33,763 nt of DNA from an uncultured Blautia sp. GTDB lineage: Bacteria > Bacillota > Clostridia > Lachnospirales > Lachnospiraceae. The stretch lies in contig NZ_CALFLA010000113.1 of assembly GCF_937880195.1 (NCBI RefSeq), positions 1 through 33,763 on the forward strand, read 5' to 3'. The translations under genes were made by a program, and so were the position numbers. A model generated the notes under the pieces. The model did not search any database and had not been told where the DNA came from. It saw only the letters and a list, made by a program, of their open reading frames with translations. Shown piece after piece: positions 16,750 to 23,311 of this stretch. The number at the start of each line of letters is the position of its first letter. Position 1 is the first letter of the stretch.

Positions 16750-17265
16750 ATGTTGAACGAAAATATTAAAAATCTGCGAAAAGCAAAAGGACTTTCACAG
16801 GAAGAGCTGGCTATAAAGCTAAATGTAGTAAGGCAAACCGTATCTAAATGGGAGAAAGGTTTATCGGTTCCTGATTCGAATACGCTTGTCTTATTAGCCG
16901 ATGAACTGGATACTTCTGTAAGTATTTTACTTGGAGAAACGGTGCAGGAAAAGGAGTTGAATGAAGGGGATATAAAAAATATTTCTGAAAAACTTGAGAT
17001 TATTAATCTTCAGCTTGCTAAAAGAAGTGAGATGAGGATTCGGACAATTCGTTACCTGCTTATTTCAGTGTGTATGATTATTGTGGCAGGATTTATTGTT
17101 TTGGCAACCATGAACAGTGAATATTTGACCTGGGATTTTACGAACCCGGAATTAGCGATTGCAGGAACTCTGATACATGGTTTTGAATTTTTATTTGTAA
17201 GACTGGCTCCGTTGGTTTTTATTGGAGCTGTAATTGGGATTGCATTCACATATAAAAAGCGATAA
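16750..17265 (+). CDS. XRE-family regulator with C-terminal membrane segments
   Basis: A 171-residue protein. The start at 16750 follows AAAGGAGG (16734-16741) by 8 bases; an upstream in-frame start would put extra residues ahead of a canonical HTH. Residues about 6-60 are an HTH_3 domain (NLRKAKGLSQEELAIKLNVV, then RQTVSKWEKGLSVP). A linker of about 40 residues leads to two hydrophobic segments (about 99-117 and 137-167), so the regulator is probably anchored in the membrane and senses something there. By eye the gene is more AT-rich than its neighbours, which may mark separate acquisition. It is on its own, between a terminator and the metal-efflux promoter; a link to metal is not shown. 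Confidence 0.82.
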   Translation: MLNENIKNLRKAKGLSQEELAIKLNVVRQTVSKWEKGLSVPDSNTLVLLADELDTSVSILLGETVQEKELNEGDIKNISEKLEIINLQLAKRSEMRIRTIRYLLISVCMIIVAGFIVLATMNSEYLTWDFTNPELAIAGTLIHGFEFLFVRLAPLVFIGAVIGIAFTYKKR

Positions 17266-17295
17266 TTGAAACATCAGATATTTTGCATACGGATA

Positions 17296-17324
17296 TTGAC
17301 AACCACAGGAATATTTTATATAAT
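17296..17324 (+). promoter_or_regulatory. Consensus SigA promoter of the metal-efflux operon
   Basis: TTGACA (17296-17301) and TATAAT (17319-17324) with a 17-base spacer match the consensus exactly. Transcription would begin near 17331, directly before the ArsR/SmtB-type operator. A strong promoter held off by a repressor fits a metal-inducible efflux operon. Confidence 0.85.
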
Positions 17325-17334
17325 ACAATCAAAC

Positions 17335-17354
17335 ATATGAATGATTGTTCATAT
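17335..17354. promoter_or_regulatory. ArsR/SmtB-type operator
   Basis: ATATGAA (17335-17341), six bases, then TTCATAT (17348-17354): a perfect inverted repeat closely resembling the ATATGAAC-type half-sites bound by SmtB, CzrA and CadC. It covers the predicted transcription start, where a bound repressor would block RNA polymerase. The repressor is very likely the ArsR protein at the end of the operon. Confidence 0.8.
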
Positions 17355-17384
17355 AATAAAATGTGAAAGAAAAGGAGAAAAGTT

Positions 17385-17603
17385 ATGAAAAAAACTTACA
17401 AGATTGATGTGGATTGCGCAAACTGTGCAAATAAGATGGAAGAGGCAGCGAAGAAGACAGAGGGCGTAAAGAACGCTACTGTGAATTTCATGATGCTGAA
17501 AATGATCGTAGAGTTTGAGGAAGGCCAGGATCCCAAAACCGTTATGAAAGAGGTTTTGAAGAACTGTAAAAAAGTGGAGGATGACTGCGAGATCTTTTTA
17601 TAA
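17385..17603 (+). CDS. Stand-alone heavy-metal-associated (HMA) domain protein
   Basis: A 72-residue ferredoxin-like metal-binding domain. The metal site is C11-A-N-C14 in DVDCANCANK, the DxDCxxC form common in Zn/Cd ATPases rather than the GMTCxxC form of copper chaperones. The rest has the family pattern (EGVKNATVNFMMLKMIVEF). The following P-type ATPase starts directly with a membrane region and lacks its own HMA domain, so this gene seems to supply that domain as a separate polypeptide. It is first in the operon, 48 bases before the ATPase. Confidence 0.9.
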   Translation: MKKTYKIDVDCANCANKMEEAAKKTEGVKNATVNFMMLKMIVEFEEGQDPKTVMKEVLKNCKKVEDDCEIFL

Positions 17604-17651
17604 ATAATAAAAAGGCAGGAGGCTTTCTGAATCATTAAGCGAGGGGCGATT

Positions 17652-19520
17652 ATGAATAAAAAACAGAAAAAAATGTTGTTTCGTGTTTTAGGAGCGTCAG
17701 CGCTTCTTATCATATTTTCCATGCTTCCGCTTCAGGGATATCTGCGGGCAGCGCTGTTTTTGATCCCGTATTTTCTCATAGGCTATGATATTCTTCTGAA
17801 AGCATGGAAGGGAATACGCAACAAACAGGTTTTTGACGAGAACTTTTTGATGGCAGTGGCCACAGTGGGAGCAATCTGCCTGGGAGATTTTAAAGAAGGA
17901 ACAGCGGTTATGCTGTTTTACCAGATCGGCGAGCTGTTCCAGAGCTATGCAGTAGGCAAAAGCCGCCGCAATATCAGCGAGCTTATGGATATCCGTCCAG
18001 ATTATGCTAATATAGAAAAGGACGGCGCTTTAGAGCAGGTAGACCCGGATGAGGTGGAGATTGGAAGTATCATTATTGTCCAGCCTGGAGAAAAGATTCC
18101 CATTGACGGTATTATAATAGAAGGAAAAACAACGCTGAACACAAGCGCCCTTACCGGAGAAAGCCTTCCAAGAGACGCTGAAGAAGGGGACGAGGTAATC
18201 AGCGGATGTATCAATATGAGCGGAGTTTTGAAGATCCGTACCACAAAGGAATTTGGAGATTCCACCGTATCCAGGATTCTGGATCTTATGGAAAATTCCA
18301 GTTCTTTGAAATCAAAGTCTGAGAATTTTATTTCCAAATTTGCCCGTTATTATACGCCCATTGTATGCTACAGCGCCCTGGCGCTTGCCATTTTGCCACC
18401 GGTAGTAAGGATGCTGTTTATGGGAATGGATCCCTTGTGGGGAGACTGGATCTACCGGGCGCTGACATTCCTTGTGATCAGCTGCCCCTGCGCTCTTGTG
18501 ATCAGCATTCCTTTAAGCTTTTTTGCAGGAATCGGAGGAGCGGGAAATGCAGGCGTTCTTATAAAAGGATCAAATTATCTGGAAACACTTTCCAAGATCC
18601 GCTATGTTGTTTTTGATAAGACAGGCACTTTGACAAAAGGTGTGTTTGAGGTTTGCGGCGTTCATCACAACACAATGGAAGAACAGAAAATACTGGAGTT
18701 TGCAGCATTGGCAGAATGCGCGTCTTCTCATCCCATCAGCCGCAGTCTTCAGACTGCCTATGGGAAAGAAATTGACAGAAATCGTGTCAGTGACATTGAG
18801 GAAATCAGTGGAAACGGCGTGACAGCAAAGGTAGATGGAATTTTTGTTGCTGTAGGAAACGGGAAACTTATGGATCGGCTGGGAATTTCCTATAAGGAAT
18901 GCAGCCAGGTGGGGACAGTTGTTCATGTTGCCATTGACGGCGCTTATGCTGGTCATATCCTTATTGCAGATATTATGAAGCCTACTTCCAAAGAGGCTGT
19001 AAGTGAACTGAAAAAATATGGAATAAAAGAAACTATTATGCTGACAGGAGACATTGACCGGGTAGCCCGTAAGGCCGCTGAAGAAATCGGTGTGGATCAG
19101 GTATATAGCGAACTGCTTCCGGCAGACAAAGTGGCAAAAGTAGAAGAGCTGCTTGCCAAAAAAGGACAAAAAGAGAAACTTGCATTTGTAGGCGACGGAA
19201 TCAATGACGCTCCTGTTTTATCAAGGGCAGATGTGGGAATCGCTATGGGAGCTCTTGGATCCGATGCTGCCATTGAGGCGGCAGACGTGGTGCTGATGGA
19301 CGATGATCCCATGAAAGTTGTAAAAGCTCTTCGGATCGCGCGAAAGTGTATGAGGATCGTTTATGAGAATATTTATTTTGCCATTGGTATTAAGGCGCTT
19401 TGCCTGATTCTTGGCGCAATGGGAATGGCGAATATGTGGCTGGCTATTTTCGCTGACGTAGGCGTTATGGTAATTGCAGTTCTGAATGCTATTCGGGCGC
19501 TGTTTGTGAAGAAGCTGTAA
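17652..19520 (+). CDS. P1B-type ATPase, Zn/Cd/Pb-type efflux
   Basis: A 622-residue membrane ATPase that pumps divalent metal out of the cell. Motifs: TGES in the actuator, C278-P-C280 in the membrane, phosphorylated D322 in DKTGTLTKG, the ASSHPIS nucleotide-domain motif and GDGINDAP. In the last membrane pair K581 and D602 (IKALCLILG, FADVGVMV) are the residues that mark the P1B-2 group (ZntA/CadA), pointing to Zn, Cd or Pb rather than Cu. No HMA domain precedes the first membrane helix; the small HMA gene just upstream fills that place. The start follows GAGGGGC. It is 60 bases from the ArsR gene. The exact metal remains inference. Confidence 0.93.
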   Translation: MNKKQKKMLFRVLGASALLIIFSMLPLQGYLRAALFLIPYFLIGYDILLKAWKGIRNKQVFDENFLMAVATVGAICLGDFKEGTAVMLFYQIGELFQSYAVGKSRRNISELMDIRPDYANIEKDGALEQVDPDEVEIGSIIIVQPGEKIPIDGIIIEGKTTLNTSALTGESLPRDAEEGDEVISGCINMSGVLKIRTTKEFGDSTVSRILDLMENSSSLKSKSENFISKFARYYTPIVCYSALALAILPPVVRMLFMGMDPLWGDWIYRALTFLVISCPCALVISIPLSFFAGIGGAGNAGVLIKGSNYLETLSKIRYVVFDKTGTLTKGVFEVCGVHHNTMEEQKILEFAALAECASSHPISRSLQTAYGKEIDRNRVSDIEEISGNGVTAKVDGIFVAVGNGKLMDRLGISYKECSQVGTVVHVAIDGAYAGHILIADIMKPTSKEAVSELKKYGIKETIMLTGDIDRVARKAAEEIGVDQVYSELLPADKVAKVEELLAKKGQKEKLAFVGDGINDAPVLSRADVGIAMGALGSDAAIEAADVVLMDDDPMKVVKALRIARKCMRIVYENIYFAIGIKALCLILGAMGMANMWLAIFADVGVMVIAVLNAIRALFVKKL

Positions 19521-19580
19521 AAATCACTGTGCAGAGATATGGAGAATGTGGTATGATAGTGGAGAAAGGCAGGGAACAAT

Positions 19581-19943
19581 ATGACAGAAGAAAAAGACGC
19601 TATATGCTGTGAATCTGAAGAAATCCATGAAGAACTTTTGAAGATCGTCAATGAAACAATGCCTGACGAAACTGAGCTGGACGCGCTTGCAGAACTTTTC
19701 AAGGTGTTCGGAGATCCTACCAGAATCCGAATTTTGTTTGTACTTTTTGAAGCAGAGGTCTGTGTCTGCGATCTGGCGCGCGCATTAAATATGACTCAGT
19801 CGGCAGTATCGCACCAGCTTCGTATTCTGAAGCAGAGCCGCCTGGTAAAAAACAGGCGGGAAGGAAAATCAGTATTTTACTCACTGGCAGACGATCATGT
19901 ACGGACTGTGATCGCTCAGGGACGGGAACATATATTAGAATAG
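19581..19943 (+). CDS. ArsR/SmtB-family metal-sensing repressor
   Basis: A 120-residue winged-helix repressor (FGDPTRIRILFVL, then MTQSAVSHQLRILKQSRLVK, then the REGKSVFYSL wing). Both metal sites of the family appear present: an alpha-3N-type site with C61, C63 and D64 in EVCVCDL plus N-terminal C9, C10 and H16; and an alpha-5-type site with D104, H106, H117 and E120. The spacing of the latter matches SmtB/CzrA. This points to Zn, Cd or Pb sensing, agreeing with the ATPase. It is last in the operon and is followed by a terminator; it probably binds the operator at 17335-17354 and releases it on metal binding. Confidence 0.92.
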   Translation: MTEEKDAICCESEEIHEELLKIVNETMPDETELDALAELFKVFGDPTRIRILFVLFEAEVCVCDLARALNMTQSAVSHQLRILKQSRLVKNRREGKSVFYSLADDHVRTVIAQGREHILE

Positions 19944-19952
19944 GAAAAGAAG

Positions 19953-19985
19953 AGGAGCTGGGGCGTAAAGCCGCGGTTCCTTTTT
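19953..19985 (+). terminator. Terminator of the metal-efflux operon
   Basis: AGGAGCTGGGGC (19953-19964) pairs with GCCGCGGTTCCT (19970-19981) with one mismatch and two wobble pairs, loop GTAAA, then TTTTT. Confidence 0.8.
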
Positions 19986-20005
19986 GGCAGAAAAGGAGAA
20001 GAACC

Positions 20006-21046
20006 TTGAAATACCAGGAATTTTATAAGATTTTGGAAAAAAACATAGAAAAGAAGCAAAACATACTGGCAACTGTTATGGAAGGCCCGGGACAGGGAAG
20101 CCACCTTTTCTTTTCAGAGGGAGAGCTTGCGGCGCAGTGCCAGGAACACACTATGAGGCCGGAAGAGCTTCGAGAGCTGGCTGATATGGAAGAAAGCAGG
20201 ATGCTGTCTTTTGGAGAGCGCAAAATCTTTGCGGAGGTTCTTCGTAAGCCTGCCAGACTGGTGATCTGCGGAGGAGGCCATGTGGCGCAGCAGGTGGTAA
20301 GCCTTGCAAAGAGAACAGGATTTACAGTAACTGTACTGGAGGATCGTCCTTATTTTGCTGACGAGGCGAGACGAGCCGGAGCAGACCAGGTTATCTGTCA
20401 GGATTTTTCCAAAGGACTGAATGAGATTTCAGGAAACAGCGATACCTATTTCCTTGTTGTGACAAGGGGACACAGATATGACGGAATCTGCCTGGAATCC
20501 ATTCTCAAAAAAGAAAGAGCCTATGTAGGAATGATGGCCAGCCGGAAGCGTGGCATTCTTCTGAAAAAGAAACTGGTAGAGGATGGTTTTGCTCAAAAAG
20601 AAGTAGACAGTATTCATACGCCGGTAGGAATCAGCATACATGCAGAAACCCCGGAAGAAATCGCGGTGTCTATTCTTGCAGAATTGATCATGATAAAAAA
20701 CAGTACAAAAAAAACAAGCGGTTATGATAAAGAAATGCTGTCATATCTGACCGGAGAAGAAGCCCTGGAACAGAAAAAAGCCCTTGCTACCATTGTAGCC
20801 AGAAGAGGATCCGCACCAAGAGAGATTGGAACCAAAATGCTTGTTCTTGAGGACGGAAGGCTTATCGGCACTATCGGAGGCGGATGTATGGAAAGCAGAA
20901 TAAGACAGCGCTGCCTTCATATGTTAAAAAACGGTGAAACAGAAGGCCGTCTGGTCTGCGAGGACATGACCGGAACAGAGGCGGAAGAAGAAGGATTGGT
21001 CTGCGGCGGTACGATACAGGTGTACCTGGAGGTACTGGACAACTGA
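20006..21046 (+). CDS. XdhC/CoxI family protein with Rossmann domain first
   Basis: A 346-residue protein starting at TTG: AAAAGGAG (19991-19998) lies 7 bases before it and no ATG or GTG fits better. Residues about 83-225 are the XdhC Rossmann domain (LVICGGGHVAQQVVSLA, then RGHRYD, then YVGMMASRKR and IHTPVG). Residues about 255-343 are the XdhC/CoxI domain (ATIVARRGSAPREIGTKM, TIGGGCMES). In classical XdhC that second domain comes first; here residues 1-50 look like a shortened, degenerate copy of it. The family helps insert or sulfurate the molybdenum cofactor of xanthine-dehydrogenase-like enzymes. No molybdenum enzyme lies in the window, so the client is unknown. It is separated from the metal operon by a terminator. 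Confidence 0.85.
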   Translation: MKYQEFYKILEKNIEKKQNILATVMEGPGQGSHLFFSEGELAAQCQEHTMRPEELRELADMEESRMLSFGERKIFAEVLRKPARLVICGGGHVAQQVVSLAKRTGFTVTVLEDRPYFADEARRAGADQVICQDFSKGLNEISGNSDTYFLVVTRGHRYDGICLESILKKERAYVGMMASRKRGILLKKKLVEDGFAQKEVDSIHTPVGISIHAETPEEIAVSILAELIMIKNSTKKTSGYDKEMLSYLTGEEALEQKKALATIVARRGSAPREIGTKMLVLEDGRLIGTIGGGCMESRIRQRCLHMLKNGETEGRLVCEDMTGTEAEEEGLVCGGTIQVYLEVLDN

Positions 21047-21088
21047 TTTATATTGGGAAAATATGAAATACAAAAACACATAAAACTA

Positions 21089-21097
21089 TGTTATAAT
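21089..21097 (+). promoter_or_regulatory. Extended -10 promoter before the repeat mosaic
   Basis: TG-T-TATAAT, with TATAAT at 21092-21097, is an extended -10; no good -35 is visible. If this drives the DUF1002 gene, its leader would be about 320 bases and would include all the repeats described at 21103-21391. Confidence 0.45.
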
Positions 21098-21223
21098 ATG
21101 AACACTTAACGAATTCAAGTCGAAGACGCAGAATGAGTTTAGTGAGAATATATACCTGGACACTTGATGAATTCAAGTCAAAGACGCAGAATGAATCTAG
21201 TGACCATGGTATTACCGAAGAAG

Positions 21224-21258
21224 AAAAATGAGCACGAGCGCAGCGAGTATTCATTTTT
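21224..21258. repeat. Inverted repeat element, 8-bp arms
   Basis: AAAAATGA (21224-21231) and TCATTTTT (21251-21258) are perfect complements around 19 GC-rich bases. A T run ends it, but the stem is AT-rich, so terminator action is doubtful. It lies inside the repeat mosaic. Confidence 0.6.
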
Positions 21259-21275
21259 ATCTGATAAATCAACGA

Positions 21276-21325
21276 CAGAATCAGCAAGCACGTAGTGCGA
21301 TGACTGCGAAGCAGGCATGATTCTG
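21276..21325. repeat. Palindromic element predicted to fold as a three-way junction
   Basis: The outer arms CAGAATCA (21276-21283) and TGATTCTG (21318-21325) pair perfectly. Inside lie two perfect small hairpins with three-base loops: GCAC-GTA-GTGC (21288-21298) and CTGC-GAA-GCAG (21304-21314). The element is compact and bounded by its outer arms. It looks like a REP-like mobile or structural repeat, or a structured leader element. Folding is read by eye. Confidence 0.65.
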
Positions 21326-21422
21326 GAGTTATGTACGAAGACGCAGAATGAGTTTAGTGAGAATATATACCTGGACACTTGATGAACTCAAAAATATTTA
21401 TATAAATGTGGAGGACAGAAAA

Positions 21423-23057
21423 ATGAAAAAAAGAAACGTGATCGCAGCCCTTATCTGCAGTGCATGTCTTGTAGCAGGAAGCACAGTTCCTGCTATGGCA
21501 GATTCCAGTAAGGTGGTTACTCTGGGCGCAGACCTTACCCAGGATCAGAAAAATACCATGATGCGTTATTTTAAGGCAGATGCAAATCAGGTGCAGATCC
21601 TTACCATTACAAACCAGGACGAAAGAGAACAGCTTGGAGATTACATTCCCTTAGAACAGATCGGAACAAGAACCTTAAGCTGCGCATATGTGAAGCCGAC
21701 ACAGTCCGGCGGAATCAAAGTCCGTACTGCAAACCTGAACTATGTAACTGGAAATATGATCGCCAATGCGCTTTCCACAGCCGGAGTTACAAACTGTGAG
21801 GCTGTTGCAGCCTGCCCTTACGAAGTATCAGGAACAGGAGCTTTGACAGGTGTGATCATGGCTTATGAAAATGCCAGCGGTCAGAAGCTTGACAGCACCA
21901 AGAAAGATCTGGCTACCCAGGAGGTAGTAGTAACCGGAAACCTTTCCCAGCAGGTAGGACAGGACAATGCCACCAATATCATTAACCAGGCTAAACTTCA
22001 GATCATTGGCGAGAATGTGCAGAATGCAGACGAAATCTACAATATTGTAAACAACATTGCCATTGAAAACAATATATCTCTCAGCGAGGATGAGATGAAT
22101 ACCATTGTTTCTCTTCTTCAGCAGATCGCCCAGCAGAGCTATGATATTGAGCAGATGAAAAACACTCTGGAAAATATTCAGCAGAATCTTGATAAGGCAG
22201 AGAATAATGGAGAGACTCAGACAGAAACAGAGGATGACGGATCAGAGGAAGACGGCGAGGATATTACAGAGAACGTAGATACAGACGCTCTTGGAGAAGA
22301 TATCAAGGAAAGTTCTACAGAAGACCCGACTCTCCAGGAAGAAACTATGGGCGAAGGAACAGAGCAGGCAGGAGATTCCGGCGAAACAGAAATCCCGGAC
22401 GCAGCAGATGACGGTACAGTTCTTGACGGAACAGCTCAGGATGACGGCGTTGTAGATCCGGAGAATGGTACAGAAATTCCAACGGAAGGCGAAAATACAG
22501 AGGATCCGTTAAACACAGATGCTCTTACAGAAGAAGGAAAAGCATCCTTTGAAAAAGCCCGGTCTTTCTGTAAAGGAGAATATGAGGGAGACACAGCAGC
22601 GCTTCAGTCAGTAATGGGAGAAACTGCGGTAGCTTCAGTTACTATCGCGCCGGAAACAGGTGCGCAGCTTACTGAGAAAGTTCTGGAAGCTTATATCAAT
22701 GTTCTGAAAGACGGCGGACTGAGCTTTATTCCTGCAGAGACAGATCCTTATATGTCAGCAGAGCTTAACATGGTAAATACTTCTCTTAAGACTATTTTCA
22801 GCATTGAGGCAGATCCGGCTGAGGATGATCTTCTGTATAATGAGACGCCAGAGACACGTCAGGCGCTTTATAACGATACTCTGAAGTTCTTCGAGACACT
22901 TTATGGAGAGAACACAGAAGCAGCAGAGACTTCCGGGGATACGGCTGCAGAAGCTCCTGCTGAAACAGCAGAAACTCCAGAGGAGGCTTACACAGAAGAG
23001 GCTTATGATGCAGCTCTGGAAGCAATTCCAGAAGCAACAGAAGATGTTGTATATTGA
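21423..23057 (+). CDS. Secreted DUF1002 protein with long acidic linker
   Basis: A 544-residue secreted protein. The start at 21423 follows GGAGG (21410-21414) by 8 bases and opens a signal peptide (cleavage near AMA-DS, residue 26). An in-frame ATG at 21348, inside a repeat copy, would add 25 residues that do not look like a signal. Residues about 28-260 match DUF1002 (B. subtilis YpuA-like): VVTLGADLTQDQKNTMMRYF, CAYVKPT, ACPYEVSGTGALTGVIMAYE. Residues about 260-375 are a low-complexity Glu/Asp/Thr-rich linker. Residues about 375-500 form a further helical part, followed by an Ala/Glu/Thr-rich end. The family's function is unknown; it is an envelope protein by its signal peptide. A strong terminator follows. 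Confidence 0.82.
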   Translation: MKKRNVIAALICSACLVAGSTVPAMADSSKVVTLGADLTQDQKNTMMRYFKADANQVQILTITNQDEREQLGDYIPLEQIGTRTLSCAYVKPTQSGGIKVRTANLNYVTGNMIANALSTAGVTNCEAVAACPYEVSGTGALTGVIMAYENASGQKLDSTKKDLATQEVVVTGNLSQQVGQDNATNIINQAKLQIIGENVQNADEIYNIVNNIAIENNISLSEDEMNTIVSLLQQIAQQSYDIEQMKNTLENIQQNLDKAENNGETQTETEDDGSEEDGEDITENVDTDALGEDIKESSTEDPTLQEETMGEGTEQAGDSGETEIPDAADDGTVLDGTAQDDGVVDPENGTEIPTEGENTEDPLNTDALTEEGKASFEKARSFCKGEYEGDTAALQSVMGETAVASVTIAPETGAQLTEKVLEAYINVLKDGGLSFIPAETDPYMSAELNMVNTSLKTIFSIEADPAEDDLLYNETPETRQALYNDTLKFFETLYGENTEAAETSGDTAAEAPAETAETPEEAYTEEAYDAALEAIPEATEDVVY

Positions 23058-23115
23058 TTTGCCTGATGAACAGAACAGCAGGCGCAGGATTTTCTAAAAA
23101 TAATAGATAACAGAT

Positions 23116-23164
23116 AAAAGAGATTTCATGATTGGCAGACCAGCCTTTATGAAATCTCTTTTTT
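23116..23164 (+). terminator. Terminator after the DUF1002 gene
   Basis: A perfect 14-bp stem: bases 23116-23129 (AAAAGAGATTTCAT) pair with 23149-23162, with a 19-base loop and a run of T to 23164. Confidence 0.9.
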
Positions 23165-23224
23165 CTCTGTGATCTGTGATTTCTTTGTGACTTCCTGGAA
23201 ATGCTGGAAAAATTGATTTGTCTA

Positions 23225-23233
23225 TGCTACAAT
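23225..23233 (+). promoter_or_regulatory. Extended -10 promoter of the RlmI-like gene
   Basis: TG-C-TACAAT with a weak -35 (TGGAAA, 23205-23210, 17-base spacing). The leader of about 70 bases contains the hairpin at 23269-23284. Confidence 0.45.
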
Positions 23234-23268
23234 AAACAGAAATGCTGACGAATACAGAGGAAAAATGG

Positions 23269-23284
23269 TTACTGTAAGCAGTAA
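23269..23284 (+). other. Leader hairpin before the RlmI-like gene
   Basis: TTACTG-TAAG-CAGTAA is a 6-bp stem with a four-base loop, ending 13 bases before the ribosome site AAAGGAG. No T run follows, so it is not a terminator. A role in mRNA stability or binding of the encoded RNA enzyme is possible but unproven. Confidence 0.4.
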
Positions 23285-23311
23285 TAAAAAGTTTCCGAAA
23301 GGAGAAAATAC

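Larger units (their letters stand above)
21103..21391 (+). repeat. Mosaic of direct repeats and palindromes (gene-free stretch 21047-21422)
   Basis: This 376-base gap has no long gene. A 56-base sequence at 21121-21176 recurs at 21336-21391 with one mismatch (offset 215). A 59-base tandem arrangement is seen at 21103-21161 and, partially, 21162-21205; each unit carries the small palindrome of the ACTTGA...TCAAGT kind and the core GACGCAGAATGA. Between the direct repeats are two inverted-repeat elements, listed separately. An open frame of 32 codons (21133-21231) begins in the first long copy, and the second copy supplies an in-frame ATG (21348) ahead of the DUF1002 gene. I see no transposase, tRNA or riboswitch I can name. 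Confidence 0.8.

Noticed and set aside
21047..21422. Insertion sequence or its remnant
   Set aside because: No transposase fragment is visible in any frame and no target-site duplication could be identified. The region is better described as a repeat mosaic.
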